This document shows, piece by piece, positions 1 through 11,433 of a DNA stretch of 64,000 nucleotides. The notes below the pieces were generated by a model that was not told where the DNA came from, did not search any database, and saw only the letters and a program-made list of their open reading frames with translations. The position numbers and the translations under genes are program-made. Origin of the DNA: Setaria digitata (Eukaryota; Nematoda; Chromadorea; Rhabditida; Setariidae); assembly GCA_003640385.1 (NCBI GenBank), contig RCAB01000152.1, positions 62,001 through 126,000 on the forward strand. Reading direction: 5' to 3'. The first letter of the stretch is position 1; each line of letters begins with the position of its first letter.

Positions 1-3000
1 ACTCTAAAACCTCTTTAAAAAAAGCAAACCTTCATCATCGCTTCCACTAACTCCATGGTCAACATTTGACGTTATGGAGACAATACTTGGAGACTTTCGT
101 TTGATAGAGGCTTCGGAAAATGGCTTCTTTTCCGGTTTAATCTGAAATTTCGCATCAGAATGACCAGTAATTAAAGTAATTAAACATTTAAGAAGACTGC
201 AATATACCTTTAATATTTTGGTCCGTTTATCGATATCATAACTTTTTGAACCAGGCTGCTGTTGTTCATCCCTATAACAGAAGAAACCCGACTAAAACAA
301 GTTACCAATAAACAAAAATATTGCTCACTATTAAAAAATCACATTTTGTGACCTCTAGAAACTTCAGATCCCTGAAAATGAAAGAACTATGTGATGGTAT
401 ATAAGAGCACTCCATCTACTTCTCAGCATTTTACAGTTGGATTTTCACGAACTTGCTCATATCCTTTTTCTTCGGTCCTCGTTGTTTGGTCCTGCTCGAT
501 TCTTTCTCATTCTTGAAAATTCCTTTTTCTTTGGTACTTTCAACCGTTCCACTATCGCTTACACTGTCCTTATCTTGGTCTTCCTCATCTTTCGTCCTCG
601 ATTTTGTTTTACTGCTAGGTGATGAACAAAGAAACGGTGCAGAACTCTGGGATGATGTGGATGGTGCGCTAAAAAAAAAAAAAAGGAAAATGCTGGCCAC
701 TTCACACAATCTTCTTCATATATTGTAAATCATTTATAAAATTAATCCTGATACAAAGAGTTTCGTTTATCCACTTTTTTTCTTAATTCATCTTCTACAA
801 ATAACATATTTTGAACAAACACGATAACCCATCAGTGATTTATCAGTCAGCCAGTTTATAGTCTAAAGAACCTGCCTATGATGAATATAATTTTTCCCAG
901 CTTCCTGAAATATGTTCTAGACCTAATACTCACACTGTAACAGAAAACTGAGAGACTACCAACTGTGGTTGTAAAGCATAAAAAGGGTAGGTATTGGAAT
1001 AAAAAAGGGTTATAAAATGAAATACCCCTTCACTTTATCGTCATCTTCACTGACATCAGATTTTGTTATATTCCGTTCGTCTTTTTTTGTTTTTTCTTTT
1101 TTCGCGCGATTTTCATCTTTTTCTCTTTTCACTGTTTTCCCCTTAGTTCCGCTTTCTCTTTGCCCCTTTTCCTTTTTCTTTGTTGCCAATATTGCCCATT
1201 TTCTTCGTTGTAGCTATAAAATTGTTCCTGTCAGATGCAAAAACTATAATACAACTCCATACAAAAACGACTGCGCAATACCACCAAATTTAAACCTGTA
1301 TATTTTGGCGATCTAATAAACGACTTGGACGCTCACTACGACTGGACGTTGATGGTGTCGGAGTTGACAACCAACTCGATATACCCAAATTGCGGTAAAA
1401 AGAATTAAAATGATCCAAATACCTGAAATTCCAATACTGAGGATCACAGAAATATCGATCTCTTACTTTCTTGTTATAAAATAAAGCCTACTACTACCTT
1501 GAATAAGCATTTCTGACAGTAACAGAGGTTGCGCCTGGACATCCCTCCAAATGCATTTTCCGCAAAACCAATTTCCATTGATTATTTTCCGTGACACGTT
1601 TTTTGCCACCATATCGCTGGACCACATTATATAAGCGAAACATGTCTATGTCTTTTCCACCAAGTATTGGTGCCCGGTTAATCGGAGTTCCTGAAAAAAT
1701 TACAGCTAAATAAGCAAGAGTTCTAATCGATTTCAGGAAAAAGGATTCAAATGCTATACATTCTATATTTCTCTTTCAATATTTTATCCCTCCCTTTATT
1801 AACATCCCAAAATTATCCTAGAACGTAGCACGGCAATCTTGTTATTCTTCGAGCTATATCCAAAAAAAAAAAAAAAAAAGAAAAAAAAACCTCTTTCTTC
1901 GTGGAACTTATATAACTGAGCAGTGAACTGATCTCTTTCTTCTCCGTATTCTTCATCAGTACTAGTTTCACTTTGTGAAGAGCTACTTTCAGCGGAGCTG
2001 AAAAAAAAAAAGAAAAAAAAAAACGATAAAAATATGGCCCCCGAAAAGTATGGGTAAATGTCTGTTTTTAATAGTAACCCTTAAAACACTGAATCACTTC
2101 TCCTTTTATTATTCAAATCAAGAAACTTAACGTACGTTTTTTTTTCATTTTCTCGTTTTCCTTTTCCAGAAGAATCTAAACGTCTTTTTGGATCAGCCGA
2201 AGGTGACCTACGTTCGCGCTTTCTAGGACGTACATCGTCATAATAAATTTGCGATCTCTCCCATCCTACCGGCAAAATTTCTGCAATATAGCTCTAAAAT
2301 TAGCAAGCTGCATGTGCACAAGTACTAAACAAATATTTCTTTAGGAAATAAATATATTTACTTACCTTTTTCAGCAAATGCAACAGCCCGATCCAGGGCA
2401 GCTTTAGGCGAAGATTCTGCAAATTTGAGAACAGAAGTGCCCGGTGATGACAATTTACTTGTAGGAGAAGAAAAGCTAAAAAAGAAACGCTCGAAAATTT
2501 AACATATAATATTTTCTGACAAAAATTAAGAGTGCTCATAAAAGAATGTGGAGGAAATCATAAATGGTATATATGGAATATCATGAATAAAATAAGCGAG
2601 AAGTACAATTAAATGCCTTGGATATAGCATATCTTTCAATCAACCTTTGGACCGAGCACTTGATCATCCTGATCAATTACTGAAGCAATTCTCTTACAGC
2701 AACAATTAACAACTTATTCCTAACTTTCCTAAGATCTTATAAGATATATAATATATAAAGCATACTATTTCGAATCCTTAAAGCTTCGTAACAAAACATC
2801 GCTCTTGCCAATGTGTACAGTTCCCTTCGATCCAGCCTTAAATGATCCTTCTGAAACCACAACTGCCGGTGTCCATTTACCCTTGCGTGTGGCATCCTCG
2901 TAAACTGCCACGACATTACCAACTTTGTAGAGCTGAAACGAAAACCTATTGAAATGAAGACACTAATAAAATTAACAAACATGGAAATTTATAAGCAGGA

Positions 3001-6000
3001 AAACACTACCACAATTTTTGTGCAGCTTATTCCGCTCTTCAAACAACTTAAAGAGACTCAGAAAAGTTATTCAAGTCCCAAAACTGAAGTTACAAATCTT
3101 ACTGAAAAAGCAGGAAGATACTTACCCTCCTCAAACCATCAATATCCTTCGATCTTTTCTTTGTCATTGGCTCCATTTCCTTATCTCGGAGACCCTGCCG
3201 CTTCCGCTCACTTTTTCGGCTTATGTTACTGCCACTTGTCACATCCATCTTTTTATCACTTGTATGAGATTTATCATCATCATTATCATCACTACTGCAA
3301 TGCTTTTTTCGTGCATATGCTCTTCCTTTTTCCTTATCTGTATCGTTAACCTCGTCATCGTCACCAATTTTACCATAATCATCATCATCATCATTATTAC
3401 CATTAGCACCATCATCCTTCTCATCATCATCATCATCATCACCATCACCACCACCATCATCATCATCACCATCATCATCATCGTCATCATCATCACCACC
3501 AACATCAACATCATCACCATTGTCATCAACACCATCATCATGATTATAAACATTACTGTTATCATCATTTTTATCACAATTATCATCATCGCCTTCACCT
3601 AACCTACGTTTACCACCAGTGTTATTTGAATCTTTGATACGTTTCAACGCATCCGTGGCAACTGCTGCTGCATAACGTTTTCTACGTGTTCGTGCAATAG
3701 ATTTGGTGAGAATCTTATCAGCAATCATGCGTGAAACTGATGGTTTCGGTAGACATGTGAAACGACGAATCCTTGAACTGCCTGCACTTCTGCCATCTCC
3801 GTCATTATTATCGTCCTCGTCATTCTCATCATCGTCGTTTTTCAAATCACGATCACTATCATTCCGTTCGTACAATGATGTAAACCCTCCACGCGCACTG
3901 CGTAAACGCCTTGATGCCAATTTTGGCGTTAATCGACGCGTACGAAGTGTACGACCTGGCTGTATAGGGACAGTTACAGTTTCACTGATGCTATTACTGG
4001 TGTCAGATAGGGTAGTGCTAGAAGTGGTACTTTCAGGAGTTGAACCATCTTCGCTGGACGTTCCACCATCACCATTTTCCCCATCGTCTTCCTTATCTCC
4101 AACGCTTGTTGCCGCAAATTGCTGTCGTTGTTGTTTTGACTGTTCCAAATTTCTCCTATGCATAAAATTTATTTACATCATACTCAAGGTGCAGTAGCAT
4201 GCTGGATGCGCACAGTGCAAGTTGATTCAATGAGATGCGAGTCAGTTTTTAAGGTGCATATTATTAACACACTTTAACCGCTCTTAAACTAAACAATACT
4301 ATCAATGTGCCTTTCATTTGGAAAAGAATATCAGGACAAAAAGCTTGTCTTTGTGCACGATACAAACTGCTGTTATTTGAAATGGAGTATGCAACAGAAC
4401 AGATGGAATCTCAATAATTAAACCAGTGAGCCATTTCGACGGTACAATCATAGTATCACCGAAAGACGCACCGAACACAGTTCTGAAGAATTGAGAATAT
4501 GTAGTACAAAGGCATTTTAGGCTAAATGCATTATCTCCCCTATATACATCATCATTAAAAAAAAATCCATCGAAAAACAGGACACTTAAACTAATTAACG
4601 AACACTTATAAAGTTAATGATATTAACAAGAAAACGTTGTGCTCCATAAATTATGCTTTGAATATGTCCCGTTATCTTTCCGTCTTATCCATCCTTCCCT
4701 TCTATCACATTTTCTATTTCTAGGTCACTCTTACTGTTACTACTGGGAAAACAAATATGTTTACATCTGGTTGTTCCACGCGAGAAATAGATGGAATGCA
4801 GAAGCGTGTCCCAAAAAACTGCAGAAATTATATCGGTATGGTAAACGTTGTACCTCTCAGCACATGCAAAATAAGTATGCCGCCTGTATATTCAAAAGTG
4901 AAAGGAAAAAGGATTTAGAATTACAAAAGTACGATGCGTGATGAAGAAAGAGAGCAAAAATAGCTTTTGCAAAAAAATACATAAAGTTGAAATTTTATTG
5001 ATCGAACGAAACAATGATAAGGAAGAGAAAGGGGAGGAGGTAATAGATGACTGATGTCCTTCAACTGTCCTAAAGCACAGGGAAGGGAAGAGAGAGAACG
5101 AGAGAAAGATGAAAATGAATCAAAGGCTGGCGTATAATTTCTAACGAAACTCACTTTCTCACTTCTACAATTTGCTGTTGTTGTTCTCAAATCAAACGCT
5201 GAAGACGAAAGAATACAATTTTTTATCTTTTGCTCTTTGATTAACGATGAAAGGGAAAAGGCAGAAAACTCTAAAATGCTGATAAAAAGGTCAAGATAAA
5301 GACACCGCAAAGGAGAAGAAACGGTAAAAGGTTGTTAAAAAAAGGAAAGATATAGATTATTATTGAATTACGAAGAGCAATACATGGCGAATGATTATCA
5401 GAATGAAGAAACGCTGGAGCAAATATGAGAAATTTATCTTAGAACTCACGTCAACCATCACATCAAAAGATATAATAAGTGCCTACGAACGACCTTGGCA
5501 AGATGAACAATGGCATGATTTACTACCGACAATACCACATATTCTGGGTGCCAGTACATTCTTTCAGCGAGCTTTTCTCTAATTCTGATATATTTATGAG
5601 TGAGAACTGATAACTATATTACTTTTATTCAGTTAGCCACTTTGGGAAGCAACTAACATTCGTCACTGACGATCAAGCAACGTCCGCACGGGAAACCACA
5701 ACAAATGCGGCAGGAAAGATGGTAGAAAGCAACTGAAGAGAAAAGATCCGAAAGGATATGCTGAGACTTGTTTCAGATTACACTTTACTATACAACGTTT
5801 TTCTCTTTATCAGACAACTCGTGGAACATTTACAGAGCAGTTATCAATAAAATAAAGTTCCTATCTATTTGAAGATTCCTTAAATTACAGGAGGAATTTT
5901 ACAATAGACGAGTTTATTTTTAGGCTGTTAGGTTGATTAGGATGGTGTCACAGTACAGTCAGTTCATACACTCCGTATCGATTAATAAATATAAATATAT

Positions 6001-8066
6001 ACTATATCCATATATATAATATATATATGGATATAGTATATATTTTACGTAATATCTTAAAATTGATCAAAAAAAAAACCTCTTCTGTTTCCCTCGTCGA
6101 TCATCCAATACTACTGGGCTACTAAATGACTCTGGTTTGTAGAGCGGCATTGCATCCAGATTAACATCTTCATTGAAATGTTTTGCACCTTTGATGCAGA
6201 CCTGTGTACGTCGTAATTGTCTCTCATCACCATCATTAAAGACTAAAAATTACATTATATTCATCCCCTTACTATATTTCCATATAAGTGAATTATTGCA
6301 GTTAAAATTTCTGTTTCTCAATGGACGAAAAAAAAAACCGTAAACTGTATCAAAAAAAGTGACAATAACAAAACCCACTTACCAACAACGTATATACTGT
6401 TATCTTTGATATTCTGTATAATGCCTTTATAAGTAGCCTTTCCCTGCACAATTTCAACCTGTTGATTGACTTCCAAAGAACCCTTTATTTCGGTATGATC
6501 AGCAAATATGGTGCCGTAAGGTGGAGTTTTTAATAAAATCTGTAAACATGTCAACATAGATATTACCGTATAAGTTATAGAATAACAATTATAATCAGAT
6601 ATTAGCATACAAATTACGGAGTTGTATTATGGATTTCTTCCATTTCTCCAGATTTTTATTACCTTTATTACATATAAATATTATATTAAAAGTACTAAAT
6701 ACATTTGCCACTCACAAACATTACGTTGTAGGTAATAAAGAAATTTATTACCTATAAACAATATAAGTGATAAAAATTCAGCAAAAATGGCAATAAATCC
6801 ATAATTATAAATTTGTAATTTATCTGCTAATATCTATGTTTTAAAGTAATAAGGTAACCAAAATAAAACTGGCGCGATCTTTCATCTGAACTGCAACAGT
6901 GGAAGGAGTTGATAAATAGCAAGGATACTCCATTTTAATATCAAACTTCAGTTAAGACTAGTAACTCACTTTGCACTTCACAGATTTCGTCATACGCTTC
7001 ACTTTAGCTTCACAAAACGCTCCTTTAAATTTAGCACTAACTTCAGTGCCAACATTGAGAAACGGGGGATCATCGGACTGAAAATCCGAATTTCTTTTTT
7101 TTTGTTACTAAATTCATAGATACTAAATACATAAAGATATGTCATAACTTTGAAGACTGACTTAAAAACTAGCTTAATAAGCTAATTTACGAATTTCATT
7201 CAGCTTTTAGGAAAAATGAATAGTGAGAACATATCCCCATAAGCTAAATTATTGACGACATATGCTAGCACCAAAAATTCACCAATCTAAATTTAAAAAA
7301 AAAATTTTGCCAATCAAATATGTAATACAAAATTACAGTAATTTTCCAAATATAGTACAATCAAATTACCTGCATTACTGTATACTAACAGATCAGATGT
7401 TTCGTTTCATGAACGTACAACGGATGACAAATATATTGAATCAAAATACCTCAAAAGTCCTGAAGTCAGTGATTAATTAATCCGGGAGACTGCAAAAGCT
7501 TATCAAGCCACAGGCTTAAATAACAATATAAAAACACATTCCTGATAAACATCTTTTTATTTCACAGAATAAAAATATTATACATGGAACAAATTCTGCA
7601 TAAAAATTTCGATAAATATCGCTCCAAGCGTAACAAACCTTCATGTTAGTCCCTTAGCAGATCACTACTAATTAAACGATCTGTTGAAAAGATAGCTTCA
7701 TGACATATCATATTATGTAACACATAAGTACAAATTATGGTACTANACATAAGTAACACATAAGTACATAAGTACAAATTATGGTACTAAAGTCAAGGTA
7801 ATGATCTATTAACAATTTAACGAGTGAAAAGAAAGGAAGAATGCGAAAGCAAAATGAGGAGGTTCCTCGAGAATGAACAATCCAATCATGGTTTCAAAGC
7901 AGTCCGCAGAATGTAAGAAAAAATCTGATTAGGAGCAACAATAAAGGAAGAAAATAAAGACGGAAATACCACAACAACAGCAGAGCCCAAGCAAAAGCAA
8001 TGAAATCAAGCAAGCCGAATATAACTACAACACCCTCGCTCACCTCCAAAACTCATGACTTACCAT
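1..8066 (-). CDS. ARID4A/B-like (RBBP1 family) chromatin protein, 3' part outside window
   Basis: Retinoblastoma-binding ARID4 proteins act in the nucleus in SIN3/HDAC corepressor complexes. I see fifteen phase-consistent minus-strand exons: 8066-8064, 7077-6970, 6539-6383, 6242-6080, 4155-3126, 2932-2766, 2475-2366, 2280-2136, 1997-1891, 1690-1498, 1422-1296, 1213-1026, 668-435, 271-208, 141-30, about 969 codons. The N-terminus has the family Tudor signature (FLNVGTEVSAKFKGAFCEAK, then FNDGDERQLRR). The RBB1NT-type module follows (VGNVVAVYED to LLRSFKDSK, exon 2932-2766). The ARID domain runs from RDQFTAQLYKF across TPINRAPILGGKD to NAYSRYLDHFNSFYRNLG (exons 1997 to 1296). The chromobarrel expected further on is not in the window. 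The start ATG is the last codon of its exon (8066-8064), giving MSDDPPFLNVGT; an in-frame ATG 45 bases upstream would add 15 residues. Exon 4155-3126 is a large acidic low-complexity insert. The family call is secure. Confidence 0.88.
3375..3600. repeat. CAT/ATC trinucleotide-rich tract coding an acidic Asp run
   Basis: The plus strand is a long, imperfect run of ATC/CAT/CAC triplets. In the ARID4-like frame on the minus strand these are GAT/GAC codons, giving runs of Asp broken by Gly, Asn and Lys. The reading frame stays open through the tract. It lies in exon 4155-3126, between the N-terminal Tudor half and the RBB1NT-type module, where vertebrate ARID4 also has a short acidic linker. Confidence 0.8.
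5993..6045. repeat. Perfect 53-bp AT-rich palindrome
   Basis: Two 26-base arms are exact reverse complements around a single central base at 6019; the symmetry breaks at 5992/6046. The core of each arm is CTATATCC/GGATATAG embedded in alternating TA. It lies in the large intron of the ARID4-like gene between exons 6242-6080 and 4155-3126. It could extrude as a cruciform, fold as a hairpin in the pre-mRNA, or be the relic of a small inverted-repeat element. Confidence 0.9.
7720..7789. repeat. Short tandem duplication containing the only ambiguous base (n at 7746)
   Basis: A unit reading ACACATAAGTAC followed by AAATTATGGTACTA is present at 7720-7745 and again in slightly expanded form at about 7756-7789. 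The single N of the window lies between the copies, so this may be an allelic or assembly-collapse site. It is inside the first intron of the ARID4-like gene. Confidence 0.75.
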
Positions 8067-8279
8067 TTCAAGGCCGTTGCATACAACATTAATGAAACAC
8101 AATGGTTTCATCGGAACAAAGTATGTTGACAATTCAAGGTGAAAAGGAGTGTATTGGCTGTAAAGCTTTGCGTGGCATTACGAGGTGATCTCAGGATTCT
8201 TGTAATTATAGCCATCTAACGTAGCCTAATCGATTGGTTTGTCTTCTGATATTCAGCAAAGAAATTCAAATTCTAGATA

Positions 8280-11195
8280 ATGCACCGAACTATATCGTTT
8301 CCCATAGATTGGCTAAAATGTCTTCATCTGGTTATACCTACGATTCCTAAGATGACCATGCAGACATTTTCGGTATGTATGAGCATCCAACAATCGATAA
8401 AACTGCAAATGGGCATTGGGCACGTACATGAACGTCTCAATATATCCCCAAATATTGAAAGTACTTCATTATATTCAACGGAAACGGCGGATAATTGGGA
8501 TAGGTATAACATTTTCAGCATTGTGCTTTTATGCAATATAAAGCTTCTGATAAGGTATTAAAGTCATTTATAAGCTCCATTTATGTATATTCTCAAACGT
8601 GAATTGTTTTGTGCTTATTGATTAAATTATAGTCGGATTACTAGAATCCAACTGCAAACGATAGTTTTGCTTTCCGAAACTCCTACCTGCTATCAGTTTG
8701 TCAGAAGTACATCTAATCATCAACAGTACGATGACGTTTCCTTCTTTCGAGTATGAGACTCTATTGATTAGACGTGGAAGATTGGTAGTCTTTCTTTTAA
8801 ATGTTGAGAAGCTTGCTAATAGTTGAATATGTTGTTTAAGATTCAAGACCTTATTATGTAATGTAGCAAACAAGACCAAAATATTTTGTTAAGGTAAAAA
8901 GGACTACATGCTTGGAGAAATCATAGGATCTTACGTGTTTATCGAAATCTACATTATCATTGTCTAATTTGGTCGAACTTTCCAGATTCTAAATGAAAAT
9001 GAAGGTGACATTCCATTTCAAATTTTAGGAGGTCAAAAATTCACACTTCCATTATTTTTTGCAGTGTTCCAGTTGTGAAAGCTTTCGCACATATTCCCAA
9101 GAACTCTTTATCCAACAATCCCATTGTAGCAGTTTACTGGGATGATAAGAGCAGATATAATCGGTTTAAGGTGCTGATTCTTTTTATATGTTTGTTTTTT
9201 TTAGCGGTGTGAGTAGTTTTGGTTTCTGTAGATTTAAAATTTGGAATCTCTCGTAAATAATATCGAGCTGAATGTTACATAAGAGAAAAAAAAATGGAAC
9301 TTCATCTCATTCTTGTCTTGTTTCTAGGAGCACGCAGAAAAATCTAAAACGAAAGCTGAAATTGAAGCTGTGTGCTTATCATTAAAGCAGGTGTGTATGT
9401 ATATATATATATATATATCAACTTTTTAAACGTTCTACTAAATGTCAGCATAACTCGGTCCATCTTTTGTAGAGTTGATGCTGAGAAAAGTAGTGATAGT
9501 ATTTATTACTGATATATTATTTACCATGTTGTCGCTTGATTTCTAGATCAGTAGCATTACAGGCAATTTTTCAAATGAATTTGCCTCGTGTCCGTATTAT
9601 CACGAATTCCAAATTTGTTTGGAAACATTTTGGAAAAACATCACTGTGGTGGAATGTGGATGAATTTTTGCAGCAAAAGTCGATGCCATTTAGTTTCTGC
9701 TCTGCAGAAGCTGAGGACCTATATCAGTTACTGCATATGATCGATGTATGTATATTTCAAAAAACATCGTTTTTTTCTGTGTCAAAACAAACATTTATTT
9801 GCCAGTTCAGAAAACTTTAGGAGATATTTCTCACCGCTTAATTTAAAGTTTTGGAAATGATATAAAATTTTCAGGTTACGCTTGAATACGATCCTTCTAC
9901 TGATGAAATAGCTAAGATGATTTGCAAAAATTCAGCAATCGAGAAACCAAACAAGAAGGAATCCAGCATGATTTCGAAAGGCAAGCTTTCTCCAGAGTCT
10001 TCTTCACTAAAAATAAGTTTACCAAAGGAAAAGAAAAACGGTATGTTACAAATGCTAATTAATCGCAAGAATTTCGGTATCAATCAGTAGGCAGTCAGCG
10101 ATTTGCCAGGAATGTCTTGAGTTTACAAGCTAGGCAGAATGTCTTGATGATTTGTAAATCTGCCGAAGAATTCGAATGCTTGGCTGAATAAAGTTTGTTG
10201 TGGTCCACTATAATGAGATAATCTGGAAAGCCTTTCAAAAACATTTTATATTTTATTATGTCAATCTTTAAAAATGATCCGTTGAATTCCAGGCTTATTT
10301 GTGCGAGAAACATCATCTAAAATAACAAGTTGGTAAGCAAAAAAATAGTTTGAAAATCTAATTAATCCGAAATAAGAATGTATTTATTTTTTGGTAACTA
10401 AATAGTTTAGAATTGCTTGATGAGCTAGTCGTTTTTGCTAAGTTGATTTTTTAGTGTTTTTGAAAATGGCAGTATTCCCATTGTCTATACATGTGGCGTT
10501 TTGCATACCGAAGGAGATGAAAAAAAGTACTTCAAGGCTGGTTATGGTGTTTTCTGGCCACATGCACTGAGCTTAGGCACTGGAAAGCGTTATAATTTTT
10601 ATCCGATAACCTTGATTCGTTGTCAATTGCAAGCTATAATTGACGCTCTTCAGCAGGTGATTATCGTGTTTATTGTTCTCTTTATTCAAGGCAGGAATGC
10701 AGAATTGTATGTTCATAATGCTATGGTCGCATCTCAAAAAAGATTTCCAGGCTGTGGATCAGAATTATCGCTGTATTGTTCTTCGTACTGACTGTGTTTC
10801 TTTTTTGGTTCATCACTCACGTCAGTGGCTGAAAGCTAATGGCTCATACGTGAGATACCACGATCAGTATCTGAGAATTCTGGACTTATGTAAAAACATC
10901 AAAGTATGATTCTCGTCAATTCTAAGGTGTATATGTTTATTTAGAATTGAAAATCTGTAAGGGAAATTTTAGTTAATGGCAATTTTACTACTTTTGGCAC
11001 GTCGAAGATTTGTGATGTGTGTTTAATTTATAATTTTAGGTGAAATTTCAACTAGCAAATGATCAGGCTGCTTTAAGACAAGCAGAAGCACTCGCTGAAA
11101 ATGGTATTTGCTTACCATTACCATCGAAAAGACGTAAAAAAAATATGTGTAATAGTAAAAATTCGTTTACCGCTGGTGTCAAGTGTTCCATGTAA
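8280..11195 (+). CDS. Tandem RNase H-like fold protein, probably catalytically inactive
   Basis: Exons on the plus strand: 9065-9170, 9328-9390, 9563-9745, 9875-10040, 10293-10332, 10455-10656, 10691-10903, 11040-11195 (stop TAA), all phase-consistent, 375 codons. A further first exon ending at 8503 joins in phase 2; starts at 8280 or 8409 are possible and this part is uncertain. The first domain shows the RNase H order VAVYWDD, then KTKAEIEAVCLSLKQA, then PRVRIITNSKFV, then EYDPSTDEIAK. The second shows IPIVYTCG, AGYGVFWPHALSLG, IRCQLQAIIDALQQ, CIVLRTDC, then DQAALRQAEALAENG. In RNase H1 these motifs carry the D-E-D-D metal ligands. Here D is C or displaced, E is Q in domain two, and D is N in domain one, so neither domain has a full set. 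An RNA:DNA-hybrid or RNA binding role is an inference. The end is basic (SKRRKKN). Confidence 0.72.
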
Positions 11196-11433
11196 TAGTT
11201 ATACGCATATTGTTGTCATTACAGTTGTTTTTCATTGCTCGAATTTGCTTTCACATTCCTTTTGAGATTAAGTACTTGAAGTGTAGCAGTGTGTATTTTC
11301 GATTTGTTGTTAATGTATTATAAATGGAAATATTTTTTCAACTTATTGATTACCTGTGTTTTATGTATTACTTTTATCATATTAATGTAAATTAAATCTC
11401 AGATTTTGAAAACAGTGAGAGACTTATACTGGA

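Noticed and set aside
3239..3602. Long Ile/Thr-rich and Met/Val-rich frames over the CAT repeat
   Set aside because: They are other-frame shadows of the Asp-rich ARID4-like exon.
5391..5582. Plus-strand frame beginning MIIRMKKRWSKYEKF
   Set aside because: It lies in an intron of the minus-strand ARID4-like gene, has no matching neighbours and no recognisable motif.
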